From contig JBBHKE010000077.1 in NCBI GenBank assembly GCA_037447655.1, forward strand, positions 1-64,000: 64,000 bases of DNA, in the 5' to 3' direction. Numbering within the stretch: position 1 is the stretch's first letter; every line of letters begins with the position of its first letter. Shown here piece by piece: positions 1 to 10,230 of the stretch. This stretch comes from Zygnema cylindricum. Taxonomy: Eukaryota > Streptophyta > Zygnematophyceae > Zygnematales > Zygnemataceae. Position numbers and translations under genes: made by a program. The notes beneath the pieces were generated by a model. It worked only from the letters and a program-made list of their open reading frames with translations. It did not search any database and was not told the DNA's origin.

Positions 1-17
1 GCGACGGGTAGGTTCGC

Positions 18-47
18 TCTCTCTCTGTCTCTCTCTCTGTGTCTCAC

Positions 48-82
<35 letters not shown>

Positions 83-123
83 TTCGGTTGCTCGGTGGCT
101 TACTCTCTTTCTCTCTCTTTCTC

Positions 124-174
<51 letters not shown>

Positions 175-219
175 TGCTCGCTCTCGCTCTCTTGTTATTT
201 TTAATCGTTATTGTTACCT

Positions 220-251
<32 letters not shown>

Positions 252-452
252 CCTCTCCCTCTCTCTCTCTCTTTTTCTCTCGCTCGCTCTCTCTCTTGTT
301 ATTTTTAATCATTTTTGTTATCTTTCATCACTGTTCTCTCTCTCCCTCTCCACCTCTCTCTCTGTGTGTCTTCCTGTCTATCTGAAAATCTATCCCCCTC
401 TCTCTCTCATCACTTTCTGATCATATTTCTTGTTCCCTGTGTCTCTTCCTGT

Positions 453-493
<41 letters not shown>

Positions 494-510
494 CCCCCTC
501 TCTCTCCATT
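18..510. repeat. Interrupted (CT)n pyrimidine satellite
   Basis: Long runs of CT dinucleotides broken by two related AT-rich spacers, each starting TTGTTATTTTTAATC (about 191-218 and 296-330). This suggests that a unit of roughly 105 bp containing a spacer plus flanking CT tract was duplicated. Serine/leucine-rich open frames across it are a by-product of the repeat. Confidence 0.95.
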
Positions 511-527
511 CTTTAGCACAGTTTTTT

Positions 528-720
528 TGAAGTAATAATCCTATAAAAACCCTACAAAACTCTGGACAACATTAAAATTAACCCTACAAATCCCTTAGAA
601 AAGCCCTCCTGAACCTTGGAAAAACCTTGAAAAAACCCTAAAAAACCCTTAAAAAAATCCCGATAAACCCCAAAATAACCTCAAGAAAAAATAAAAAAAA
701 AACCCAGGAAACCTCAGAAA
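528..720. repeat. A-rich tract with CCCTAAA-like words
   Basis: Many short words such as ACCCTAC, ACCCTAA and ACCCTTA separated by A-runs. They resemble decayed copies of the plant telomere unit CCCTAAA but are not in strict register. The tract lies just upstream of the first visible FREE1-like exon and probably in an intron. Confidence 0.5.
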
Positions 721-758
721 AAAACAAAAAATATGTCGTTTTTTGGTTGAAATTTCAG

Positions 759-869
759 CACCATTGCCGAAACTGTGGAGGGATTTATTGCGACAAATGT
801 ACTCGCGGTCGAACTCCTCTCACTTCTGAACCTCACGCTCCCTCGGTTCGAGTTTGCGACCATTGCTTG
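759..869 (+). CDS. FREE1: FREE1-like exon a: FYVE finger core
   Basis: 37 codons between a TTTCAG acceptor and a GGTAAGG donor. Holds HHCRNCGG, YCDKC and VRVCDHCL, six of the eight FYVE zinc ligands. The first CxxC pair must be on the preceding exon outside the window. Confidence 0.8.
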
Positions 870-3800
870 GTAAGGACTTTCTAATTTTTACGTAGTATTT
901 ACCTTTGATTTAGTTCTATATTATGTTGTATTACTACTTTAACTATGTTATATTACTATGTTCTCCTCTCACTTTGGAACCAAATGCTCCCTCGCTTCGA
1001 GTTTGCGACTATTGCTTGGTAAACACATTTTAAAATTTGAACTTTACTATTTTATAGTACTATTTTATGTTGTTTTACTCACGAATGTTACTGTTTGGTA
1101 ATCAGATAGCATTCTGACATAGTATTTAACTGTGTGAAATTATCGTGTTATGTTATTTTACTAATGTAACTATGTTATTATACTATGTTCTGGTCTTTGA
1201 CTAACATTTACCGTTTAGAAAGCAAATTTTAACATTTTAACACAGCCTTTAACTATGTCATGCTACTGTTTTGTGGTATTTAGCTAATGCTACTATAAAA
1301 TGTTACATAATGCTATGTAATGTTTTTCTTTATCATTCTCTTTTAACATTTTGTCGGTAAATTTTTGTAACATTTTTTTTAACATTTTATGGAATTTACG
1401 ACTTTTGGCAGTATGTAGACGAGAGTAGACAGAGTTTGACTTGAATCTGGATTAGGTTGGGAATGAATTGGAATTAAATTGACAAGGAATTTGGGTTGAT
1501 TTGGGAATAATTTAGAAAGTCAATGGGAATTAAACTAGGATTGAATTGTAAATGAATGGGGATTGAATTGGATATGGAATAGAATTGAATTCGAATCGTA
1601 AATCGGTAATGAATTGGAAATTATGTTGGGATTTTATTGAAATGAGATTGTAACAATTGTAATTAAAATGGAATGAATTGGGATTGAATTGGAAAAAAAT
1701 AGATCTAAATTGGGAATGAATTGGGGATAGGATTGTAATTGAATAAGTGTTGAATTTGAGATTGATTGGAATTGATTGGGACTAAATTGGGTTTAAATTA
1801 GGACTTAAATTGATATTGAATTATATTGATATCAAATAATAATTGAATCATAATTTAATGGGAATTTATTGAAAAAAACAAAAAGAATGTTGAACTCCAA
1901 TCGTGAATAGCGAATGTATGAAAAATTACTTTGAATTTGACTTGAGAAAGTGAGAGAAAGAAAAAAAGAGAAGGAATTAATAAACGAATTTTCCAGGAAT
2001 ATTGATTCTAGTAGTATACTTTTTACATATTTTGTGAAGTAGTATTTTATACGTGTTTTTTAGAGTATTTTTTTTTTGTGAAGTTTTTTTGTAAGTATGT
2101 TTCTGAGTTTGTTATTTTGAGTATGTTTTAATGTATCTTCTAATGCATATTTTAAGAAGGAGAGTGTTTTTAAGTATGCTTTAAAAGTTCTTTTTTAAAA
2201 CGTAGTTTAAGAAATGGAAAAGGGTTTTTTTTTGTGTGTTTGGGACAGGCGGAAGTGACTCAGAGACTGACAAATACTGTGGAGGGAGGAGGAGGAGGAG
2301 GGAGCCATGGATCCGTGCCTCGGCCTTCTTCTTCTCAAAGAACTCACGAAGATCTCGCAAAGAAATTGCAGGTAATATAATTCTCTTCTTCTTATTTTTA
2401 ACTTTTTATCATAGTTTCTGCATTTGTTAGAAGAGTATTCACCATTTTGAAATATTTCGGCAAAGTGATGTGATGGAGAGGGAGGGTGAAAAGAGTAAAA
2501 ATGGGGAAAAGAGTAAAAATGGGAGTGAAAATGGGGAAAAATGTGAAGAAATGGGCTTCGAGCTACACTACACCGTTTATTGCTATTATTGTTAGTAGCA
2601 CTAATTCCGGTCCCGGTTCTTTTTTATATCATTAATAATAATTTTTTTTCCTTAACGATAATTTCTTTTGCGGTTCACAACCGTCCTTATCATTCAGATC
2701 GGAAATAGAATTATAAATGCTAAAATAGTTCTCATACTAATTGTTAAATTTAAAGCAGACAATATTCTGATTTTTTGAGTTTAGTATAAAAGAATATCTA
2801 TGGAAGAAAGCAAAGGAAGAAATAAAAAAATTAGGTTACTTAAATTCTTATTTTAGTTTTCATTCAAAAGAAAGAAATAGGTAAACAAAAAGAGAAAAAA
2901 AATTATGCTAAAAACAATTTACGGTGTACTCTTCTATCGAAAGTTGGTCGAAGTTTTTGTACTATTGATATAGTAAAAAAGTACAATTGACATGTACCTT
3001 TTGGTACTGTACGGAAAGGAAAAAAAAGTTTCGTAACAGGTTCACCGTGATATTGTTTTGGTTTGCAAAAGGACAAAACTCTAAAGTTGCAGGAAATATA
3101 TCCCCGAATACTGTGGCTCGGGTTTTTGGATTTTTCTGTAAAGGGAGGCGTAAGGTTAGGTAATTAAAAGTAGGAGGGAGGGGTGGGGAGGGGGAGTGGG
3201 AGAGGATCTGCTTTTCATTTTTTTTTTCTTTATCCCCTTTAGCTCCTTTTTTCCTTGTATATACACAAAGATTGAGAGGAAAAACAATCATTGATTTTTT
3301 ATTTTTTATTTTTTATTTTTCGTAGGAGGAAATCGAGAGAAACGCTGCGAGAAAAAACAGTGCGGAAAATTTCCGCGGTCCCAAAAAATCTGAAAACGGA
3401 CAAAAAGATGAAAAGAATTCCTGGGTTTTGTCTTGTAGTGGATGTGGAAACGTGGCGATTGTGAGTGGAAACAGTACTTTTTGTCCTTCTTGCGGAAAAA
3501 ATTATTCGGGTTCCGGTTTTCCTGAGGGTAAAAATGGGGGAAATAATGGAGAAATACCTCAAGGACCCCCCCATTTGTGGGAGGAGGAGGCCCGAAGAGG
3601 GGTGGAGGGAAGCCATGGCCGGACTCTGAGGGAAGTCGCTTGTCCGACTTGTACTGTCCATCTTCAGGTAAAACTAAAAAAAGGAGGGAAAGAGGGAGAG
3701 GGAGAGGGAGAGAGGAGACGGAGAGAGGAGACGGAAAGAGAGGAGATAGGAGAGGGAAAGATAGAGGTGAGAGTAGAGAGAGAGGGAGGGAGGGAGGGAG

Positions 3801-4043
3801 AAATCGCTTTTAATTGACGACAAAATCGCAATATCGTCTGTAAACAAAAACATTTAAAAAGTGTTGAATAAGTATAATAAGCCCTTGTGCGGAAGTTAAA
3901 AAGTGCAAATTTTCTGTTTTTAGTATTATTAGAAAACGGCGAAAACATGTACAAAAGAAAAAAATCCATTTTTGTACTTTCTTTATGGTCACTTCTTGAT
4001 CGTAAAACCATACATATATACGGTATACATATGTATATATATG

Positions 4044-4092
<49 letters not shown>

Positions 4093-4500
4093 GTGTGTGT
4101 GTGTATGTATATATATATATATGTATGTGTGTGTATATATATGTGTATATACATATACGCTTGTGTCACATGGGACTTATACGGGTGTTATAAAGTACGA
4201 TTAATGGTTTTGTCGATTATTGCCGGCAAATTCAATAAAGACGATAATTATTGAAATCGAGCCCCTATCGATAACGATAGCTATCAATGTCACCATATGC
4301 ATCCACGACCTTTATCTCACTCCCTCCCTTTTTTTTTCCTTTTTGTCCTTTTGTCTTTTTTTTCCTTTTTATATTTTTTTCTTTTATTTATTTATTATTA
4401 TTTATTTGTTTATTTATTTTTATAGGTGGAGGTGCCCTCCGTCGGAACGGAGACGGTGGAGTGTGGAGTTTGCCGACACCCTTTTCTCGTAGCCGCCTAA
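759..4500 (+). CDS. FREE1: FREE1-like FYVE-domain protein, C-terminal exons (5' part outside window)
   Basis: Four exons (759-869, 2249-2371, 3326-3667, 4426-4500) join in phase 0 to 216 codons plus TAA. All three introns are GT-AG. The first exon holds the FYVE signature HHCRNCG with CDKC and RVCDHC, the zinc-binding, PI3P-binding fold. It is followed by AEVTQRL and HEDLAKKLQ, which runs across a splice into EEIERN, an amphipathic helix. The C-terminus has CPTC and CGVC pairs split between exons 3 and 4, a zinc-ribbon-like arrangement. This order, including the conserved tail, matches my recollection of plant FREE1/FYVE1. From family knowledge, FREE1 works with ESCRT-I at multivesicular endosomes in cargo sorting and vacuole biogenesis. 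The N-terminal half (about 380 residues in Arabidopsis) must lie upstream. Exon 3 carries an extra CSGC/CPSC pair and low-complexity linkers that I do not expect in the family. Confidence 0.75.
963..1022 (+). pseudogene. Duplicated 3' half of the FYVE exon inside intron 1
   Basis: About 60 bp nearly repeat 812-871, from CTCCTCTCACTT through GAGTTTGCGAC to the splice donor TTGGTAA, with about seven substitutions. The copy retains a donor-like GTAAAC but has no acceptor and lacks the HHCRNC half. It looks like a decayed partial exon duplication. Confidence 0.8.
1430..1870 (+). repeat. Intronic degenerate TTGAATTGG-type repeat
   Basis: Within intron 1, a 440-bp stretch is built from variants of GAATTGGGA and TTGAATTGGAA with no strict period. 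It is strongly G/A/T biased with few C on this strand. No coding signal. Confidence 0.7.
2249..2371 (+). CDS. FREE1: FREE1-like exon b: post-FYVE linker and helix
   Basis: 41 codons between GGGACAG and GGTAATA. Reads AEVTQRLTNTVE, then a glycine run encoded by GGAGGA repeats, then a serine-rich linker and HEDLAKKLQ. An ATG-initiated frame across it in another phase is spurious. Confidence 0.75.
3326..3667 (+). CDS. FREE1: FREE1-like exon c: helix, extra CxxC pair, start of C-terminal ribbon
   Basis: 114 codons between TCGTAG and CAGGTAAA. Begins EEIERNAARK, completing the helix from exon b. It then has CSGC-x12-CPSC, a possible extra zinc ribbon, a glycine/proline linker and REVACPTCTVHLQ. 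Confidence 0.75.
4051..4160. repeat. (CA)n-(TA)n-(TG)n compound microsatellite
   Basis: Within intron 3. A run of CA repeats (about 4050-4080), TA repeats, then TG and TA repeats. The CA and TG arms can pair as a hairpin. Confidence 0.95.
4426..4500 (+). CDS. FREE1: FREE1-like terminal exon
   Basis: 24 codons plus TAA after the TTTTATAG acceptor. Reads VEVPSVGTETVECGVCRHPF and ends LVAA. It supplies the second CxxC of the C-terminal ribbon. Confidence 0.78.
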   Translation: MEVPSVGTETVECGVCRHPFLVAA

Positions 4501-4527
4501 AAAAAGCAAAAAGAAAAAAAGAAGAAA

Positions 4528-4533
4528 AATAAA
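4528..4533 (+). promoter_or_regulatory. FREE1: Candidate polyadenylation signal AATAAA
   Basis: AATAAA lies 28 bp after the FREE1-like stop, inside an A-rich stretch followed by T-rich DNA. Position fits a 3' UTR signal, but A-rich context makes it weak. Confidence 0.4.
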
Positions 4534-4540
4534 TAAAGGA

Positions 4541-5477
4541 AATTAAAAAAAATGGAAGAAAAAATAGGGAGAGGAGGCGGTGTAAAATTACAATCTTGGA
4601 CCGTGTTTTTTTTTCTTTTTTTTTTGTACAGAGTTCTCAGAATGTTTTTGGGTTTTTGGAAAAGAAAATGACAACATTTGACAAAAGGAAATTTGGATGA
4701 GAAAAAACAAATTGAGAAAAAAAAAAATGGAAAGAAAACATTTTGATTCTGATATTCCCAAAAAACTAGTAGTATTATATCAAAAAATTTACAAACATTG
4801 TGTTTTTATTTTTTTTTTTACGTTTTTGAACTCTTTTTTTTTATTCCGGGGTTTACTTTGTATCAGTGTTTTTTTTACAGTCAGATTTTGAATTATAAAT
4901 ACCATTATTTTCTCTTTCGGATGAGAAAATATCTTAAACAAACCTTAAATAAACTTTTAAAAACTCAGAAAAACTTTTGAAAAAACATGTTATCATGACC
5001 TGAATTCATAGAAATCTATTGTTCCGATAAATTTTTTTTCTTCAAATTTCAAGTTTCAAAACATCAATTTAATATACAAACTTGTATATATTTTTTCCTT
5101 TCTTTTCGCTTTCTTTTGTATTTCACATTGGAAATTCGTATGAAATACAATATTTATTTGTTATTTTTTTTTTTGTTTTTTCTTTGTTTTTTGTTTTTTT
5201 TTTTTATGTTTTCAAAATCCTGTGCAGAATTACAAGTACGTATACAAGTTTATAGTACAAGTGAGAAAATAAAAGCAACAGTTACGCATACTATGACTTT
5301 TTGACAAAAAGTATAGGTATCTTTAACCGGTCTCTCTTCTCATATGGAGTATTTATAGCAAACATATAGCGATCCCGTCGACATGACATAGGTCCCATTC
5401 TCTATTTCGTATAACATTGGAATGCTCTTTTCGGTTGTTCTACGATACAAACAAAAATGCACAGTTGGTTGATATAG
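4541..5477. other. AT-rich intergenic spacer
   Basis: Poly-A and poly-T blocks dominate. Frames of about 60 codons here are phenylalanine/lysine low complexity. I see no gene or repeat boundary until the direct repeat at 5478. Confidence 0.6.
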
Positions 5478-5690
5478 GCTGTCGTGCAAGTGACAAAGGA
5501 GATGGTAAACATGCAACACAATCAGCTGAAAGATAAATGTTAAATAAATAAATAAGAAAGTCATGAACATATTGGAAAATCTGCGACACAAATTTGTATA
5601 GGCAACAAACAACAAACAAACATATCACAAGAGAAATAAAGGTAGGGTGAGAGAGGAAGCTATGAGGCTCAGTTTATCCCCAAAGGATAG
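5478..5690 (-). repeat. Direct repeat copy 1 (~210 bp)
   Basis: Matches 6834-7038 in the same orientation, with landmarks GTGACAAAGGAGATGG, CAACACAATCAGCTG and GCTCAGTTTATCCCC. On the minus strand it starts after GGGGATAAACTGAGCC and includes a pyrimidine-rich TTTATCTTTCAG, which resembles a splice acceptor. Possibly part of an LTR or untranslated leader of a minus-strand element. Confidence 0.7.
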
Positions 5691-6833
5691 CCACTAGGCT
5701 CCTTGGTCAGTTTATATTCCTTACAGGAGTTCGATTAATATAGATCTAACCTAAATGTCAACACACATAAGTTGGAAATCAACAAACTACAGGCGAATCT
5801 GAGATAACCAGATTCGGCCAAACCATGCAATACCCAAAGAAAGGTAACCCTAGTTCAGCAATCCCCAAGCGAACCACATTGGCAAACCCAAAACTAGCCA
5901 ATCACAATCCAAGGTTCAGCGACAGCCTGAGAGAGAAGGCCGAGCGGCAATCCACTTGATAGGACGAGGGAAGAAGTGAAGGGAAACCGGTTAGGTTTTG
6001 GCGTGAGCCGTGTAGAATAAATTGCAAGGTAGATTTAAAAAGAAAGAAAGTAAGAGGTAGGCAGCATAACGCTTAAAGGCCAGAAAAATAGCCAATAAAA
6101 CTATCTGACAATTTCCCAAGATAAGATTAAAAGCAAAGGTCAAATCTTCTAAAAGAATTCTTGGGCTCTTGAAATTGTGAGCACAAAATTCACCTAAAAT
6201 TTACTAAGTAAATAGTCTACAGCTGACCGTCTAACCTAAATTGTGTAAAGAAATCTATGTGGTTAACTGTGCCTAGTTTGAATTCTAGCCAATACGCGAC
6301 CAAAGTCACATGCCTTGCGTTACAGAATCTATAGCCTACAGATAAAAACCCTCCTTACACTACATGTGAATGAGTGAGACCTCCAAGGGTCCACGACTTA
6401 AAATGGACCAATCGCGTCGCCGTGTGCAGTCTGAATCAGGTTTCGTCCGTTTGTCTGCAACCTTTGTGGCCGTAGATTCGCATTTGTCTTTACATACTTT
6501 CAAGTTGACGTTTCGGTTCGCAAATAGTACGGACGGCAACTGAAATTAGTTCGCGGAAATCTCGGACGGCAACTTAAATTGGTTCGCGGATATTCCGGCG
6601 CCTAACGAATAGGCGTATTGAATTCAATATGTTCGCGTGTTCCACAGCGCTTGATGACTTCGCGTACAAAATCCAATCTGTCCGCGGGTTTCACAGCGTA
6701 TGTCGAGTTCACGTACAGACCTGTTACCACCAAACCGTACAAAAGTGCAAGTTAGTGTGGCGTAGGTCTTGAATGACCATCTCCATGCGATTTAATACAA
6801 TTAAAATGTGGCGACGTGATGCAGCATGACAGC
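5691..6833. other. Segment between the direct repeats, unidentified
   Basis: About 1.1 kb of moderate base composition with no convincing frame. The minus strand around 5800-6000 looks like transcribed leader sequence, but I recognise no domain. The right third (about 6420-6720) is rich in CG and TTCGCG words. Confidence 0.4.
6530..6595. repeat. 33-bp tandem repeat, two copies
   Basis: Units start CGGACGGCAACT at 6530 and 6563 and each ends around TTCGCGGA, with few differences. Confidence 0.85.
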
Positions 6834-7038
6834 TGTCGTGCATGTGACAAAGCAGATGGTAAACATGCAACACAATCAGCTGAAAGATAAATGTTAAATA
6901 AATAAACAAGAAAGTCATGAACATATTGGAAAATCTGCGACACAAATCTGTATAGGCAACAAGCAACAAAAAAACATTTCACAAGAAAAATAAAGGTAGG
7001 GTGAGAGAGGAAGCAAGGAGGCTCAGTTTATTCCCCCC
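6834..7038 (-). repeat. Direct repeat copy 2, adjoining a polypurine tract
   Basis: Second copy of the 5478-5690 repeat. On the minus strand it is preceded by GGAGGGGGGAA, a polypurine tract like those just upstream of 3' LTRs. It may therefore be the start of an LTR. Confidence 0.65.
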
Positions 7039-7089
7039 TCCAGCTCTTTAGCATGTCGAAGGGTTGGCCAATACGACTGGGAACTCTTG

Positions 7090-7542
7090 GCAGGCGTGAC
7101 AAAACGAATGGCCGTCTAGAACCGCTGTTAATGGAGGGAACAAACACTCCATGTGAAATCTTTGGTTGCAATGGTCGCATAGGAGCATAGATCTTTCTTC
7201 GTCAGCCCGATTGCAAAATGTGCATTATGTAGCCTTAGTGATAAGCATACGCATGGGGTCCATGTCCTAGGAGAGATCTCATAAATAACATGGGGCACAA
7301 TTCTTTGAATGCTCCTAGAAATTTTGCGTATCTGCACCTTGAAAGCCCTGCATGCCGTACGTGTCATCTTCCATAATACGGAGAATATGGGCTAAAACAT
7401 CGGTGTCTAAAGTGTCGAAGGATTCTCGCCGCAAATAGATAATCTCCCACACGGTAAGGCTTCTGCTGAGGCCGGTAACTGCCGCTGCGCGTTGTGGCAA
7501 AGCGCAAAGTATCTCAATGGTGGGTGATTTGTAGGTTGTCAA
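7090..7542 (-). pseudogene. Decayed reading frame ending in a PHD finger
   Basis: One minus-strand frame runs from 7542 to 7090 with four or five in-frame stops. Its last 45 codons (7224-7090) form a complete C4HC3 pattern: CTFC, then LLCDHC, FHMEC, PPL and FCHAC. Spacing is C-x2-C-x11-C-x2-C-x4-H-x2-C-x14-C-x2-C, typical of PHD fingers that read histone H3 tails. The upstream part (TVWEIIYLRRESFDTLDTDV) I do not recognise. A polypurine tract and a direct repeat follow within 60 bp, so a retrotransposon origin is more likely than a host gene. This is inferred. Confidence 0.65.
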
Positions 7543-7559
7543 AAGCCATGGGCACCTCT

Positions 7560-8558
7560 CTACAATTCTATGTCCCCCATTGGATCATAGAATTCAAAAA
7601 GCCTCTACATAGCTTTTAGCTAGCCCTCTTTCAATTTGGATCACTGCTACCCAAGCAGGTAAATAGACAATCTGGCTGCACCCTTGTGCAGTCTGGACTC
7701 CCCTGAGTCCATAGCAAAAGGAATCACTTAAAATGCCCAACAAGGCAATTAAATTATCAAGTGGCAAAGATGCCAATATTTATACAAGCTTTTTGGGAGA
7801 GAGGCGGCTACCTCCTCAATCCTCTAAGTTCCAAACCCTTCTCACAACCCCTATCTACTGAAGTACGAACCAATCAGAAGACTGTACAGTACAAAACGTA
7901 CTAGGGCCGATGTACTTTCTGTACGGCCTGTGTACGACAAGGCCATGGAGTGGACGTCTGTCTCCTCCAGACTTGCCCTCGTGCTCCCCGAGATTCTCGC
8001 TTCCCTATAATATCTTGCCACGTGTCGAAAGATCATGTCACGTCCGAAAACCGCCAAGGCGGCTATTCCGAGATCTCGGCGATGATGCGGTTATTCTGAT
8101 ACAAACCGGCTTTTAATATTCGCCGTCCAAAATAACAAATGTCTGGTACATTTGTTTCGTACGTACTAAAACTTAACTAGTTTCTATGTCCTCAATTTAT
8201 TATTCCGTTGAAAGAATTAATGGTCTTGCTAATGTTTAAATAGCTATCAAACCCTATGTATTCTAACGGACTACTACGACAGACCGGTAAGAGCTGACGA
8301 CTATGCCTCGCTCTGCGGGTCGGAGGTTCGAGTCCTGCCGGACTCAACCTTTTTGTTGGGAGTGACTTAGGTCACTCTTTAGTCTTGCCTATGGAGCTGA
8401 GGTAGCCATGGCTCCATCGCCCTCTCTCTCTTTCATTGACTACAACAAGTATGGGGGCTAGAGAGAGAAGGTGGAGGCAGGCTGCCTGTGCTTTTCTTTT
8501 AGTTATTTTACCTAATTAAGACCTAGAAAATACCTTCCCTAAATCAGTGATTTCAACA
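7560..8558 (-). mobile_element. Copia LTR, family I (3' LTR of a truncated minus element)
   Basis: On the minus strand it begins TGTTGAAATCACTG and ends near ACAGAATTGTA. It abuts a polypurine tract (AATAAGGGGAG on the minus strand) and the RNase H end of pol. It contains, in minus-strand order, the antisense tRNA-like block (8284-8354), a GTAC cluster (about 7880-7940), a TATA-like TATAAATA near 7777 and a U5 end related to elements E, G and J. Confidence 0.85.
8284..8354 (+). other. tRNA-like module in LTR (antisense to the element)
   Basis: D-loop-like CCGGTAAGAGCTG, then a box B GGTTCGAGTCC at 8325-8335 matching GGTTCRANNCC exactly, with a T-arm stem pairing in four of five positions. 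A TTTTT run at 8350-8354 fits a Pol III terminator. No acceptor stem. Confidence 0.55.
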
Positions 8559-8866
8559 CTCCCCTTATTTTCCAGTCAATTTTAGTTTCTCTTTTAAACC
8601 ACACTTTTCTCTACAGTATTTTATCTTGGGAGATGGCACAGGTTTTGTCATCATATCACCCACCATTTCCCCATCACCCCTATACACCAGATTCACAATT
8701 TTGTTATCAACTTTTTCCCTCACAAAACTCAATCTTATATCCATATGCTTAGCCTTGAAATGATGTTTTAGATTGGATGCAATTGCAATTGCAGCCTGAT
8801 TATCACAAAACACTTCATGCACCCCCAACTTCATATACCTCAGTTCTTGCAATAAGACTTGACTAA
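8559..8866 (-). pseudogene. Copia RNase H C-terminal fragment
   Basis: Carries VFCDNQAAIAIASN, HHFKAKHMDIRL and MMTKPVPSPK, the conserved end of copia RNase H. A one-base deletion near 8857 breaks the frame and homology stops about 8866, so only the 3' end of this element remains. Stop codon near 8565, followed by the polypurine tract and LTR. Confidence 0.9.
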
Positions 8867-8879
8867 TGATTTATGACAT

Positions 8880-9735
8880 ACCTTTAGGGTACGTCCATCA
8901 AATAAAAGTGCATGTGTCACGGGAAAAATTCAGAGATTGATGGGACAACAACCGATTTCTACCCTCAACAAGGAGGGAACCAAGTGCTTTCATGACTGAG
9001 AGACAAGCCTCAACCGATGACAAAAGGCTTACACCTTCGTTCGACAAATTCATTTACTCGCGGATTGTTTGTGATTTTTGGAATATGGTGCAAGAGGAAG
9101 AAAGGGAAAATTATGTTGTCACCGAAAATGGAGTGGAGAAAGAGGTGACTGAAAACGATTAACTTACCGTCAATTTTTCTTTTGACATATTGGTGAGTGA
9201 CAAAAACTTACAAAAAGAAGAGGTTACACAAGTAAGAGGAGTTGAAGGAAGTGAATGGCACCTGGAAGTGGAAGTGGAAAGGAATTGAAAAATTGTTCTC
9301 ACATAATATAGTGTGGGGAAAGAAAAGGGTGAAAAAGACTCGGTTTTAGTGACTCTTTCTTGTGATAGATTGTTGTGTGAAAATTACTTACAAGGGGATG
9401 AGATTTTGAAAGAAAGGGGAGTAAAAGGAATTGAAGTACACTTAAAATTGGATGCGGAAGATTCTTCAGATATAGATCATATTGAACTGAAAACAAAACT
9501 GAAAGAAGGGCCGAGAGAAGATGATAAGATTATTAGGGCAAGGGAGGAGAATGACGAGAGAGAAAATAGTGGATTGACACAAAATGGGGAAACAAAAATA
9601 GAAAATAGAAAGAGAATAGTGTCGTTGAAATGCAGAGGAATCAAAAGGAAAAACTTTAGGATAATAACTCTAAAGGGGAGTGATAAAACTACGGAAAAAG
9701 ACCAAAAAATTAGTGAGAATAATAACACTTTATAG
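8880..9735 (+). pseudogene. Unrecognised acidic/charged reading frame with several stops
   Basis: A single plus-strand frame stays coding-like for about 850 bp with about four stops. The last open part, 9313-9735, has 140 codons and is rich in E, K and D. I see no zinc finger, protease, RT or integrase motif. It could be an exon-derived pseudogene or a Gag-like region of an unknown element. It begins right after the truncated copia fragment. Confidence 0.35.
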
Positions 9736-10215
9736 AGGTAATGGGGAGGCAACCAATGGAAGAGGTACAAAGTCTATGTGGAGACCAGAATGTAGTAAGA
9801 AAAAAAGAAGAAGATACAGATTAAGGAAGACTAGCTGGAGAAGAAACTAGCTCCAAAGGCGACCACACAAAAGACCGAAAAAGCCATTTTTTAGGGGGAA
9901 AAACACACACATTCCATTGGAAAAATCATTCTTTAAACGGGAGAAAAATTGGAGCGGTTGGTATGGTGACTAAAAGTCTGACAAAGTCTTAGATTTGCCA
10001 ATTTATGAATGCTTAAAACCTACCAAATCCAAAACTTAGGAGTGTAGTTTTTGTAAAATTTTGGATGTTTAGTAGTTGAGGTTGTGAGAGGGAATCTCCA
10101 ACTCTAAATAATTTTCTAAGTCCTTGCTTTCTGTATGTACCTCCATTAGAGTAGAAAGGATCATGTACCTCCATTAGAGTAGAAAGATCTACAGACGGAG
10201 TGAAGTACAAAGTCT
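9736..10215. other. Non-coding, possible small element arms
   Basis: No gene seen. The block around 10066-10140 (TTAGTAG, GAGGTTGTGAG, TAAGTCCTTG) recurs in diverged form at 10255-10315. This suggests related LTR-like arms on either side of the polypurine tract at 10216. Confidence 0.35.
10135..10187. repeat. 28-bp tandem repeat, two copies
   Basis: ATGTACCTCCATTAGAGTAG occurs at 10135 and 10163. Confidence 0.9.
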
Positions 10216-10230
10216 AAAGCTTTAGGGGAG
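10216..10230 (+). other. Polypurine tract before an LTR start
   Basis: AAAGCTTTAGGGGAG followed by TGTTG at 10231. The same junction, TAAAGCTTTAGGGGAG then TGTTG, precedes the 3' LTR of elements C and C2. It marks the remnant of a family-IV-like element. Confidence 0.6.

Noticed and set aside
39-420. Serine/leucine-rich open frames
   Set aside because: They arise from the CT dinucleotide satellite and occur in all frames.
2236-2430. 64-codon ATG-started frame over FREE1 exon b
   Set aside because: It is in the wrong phase. The phase-0 reading joins both neighbouring exons and carries the conserved residues.
3664-4204. Cysteine/valine and histidine/threonine repeats in frames on both strands
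   Set aside because: Translations of the CA/TG and TA microsatellite.
6752-6982. Membrane-protein-like frames in both copies of the direct repeat
   Set aside because: Short, hydrophobic by TA-rich composition, and not conserved as protein beyond the nucleotide repeat.
9313-9735. Gypsy Gag or chromodomain
   Set aside because: No CCHC, no chromodomain aromatic cage pattern and no adjacent protease. Left unassigned.
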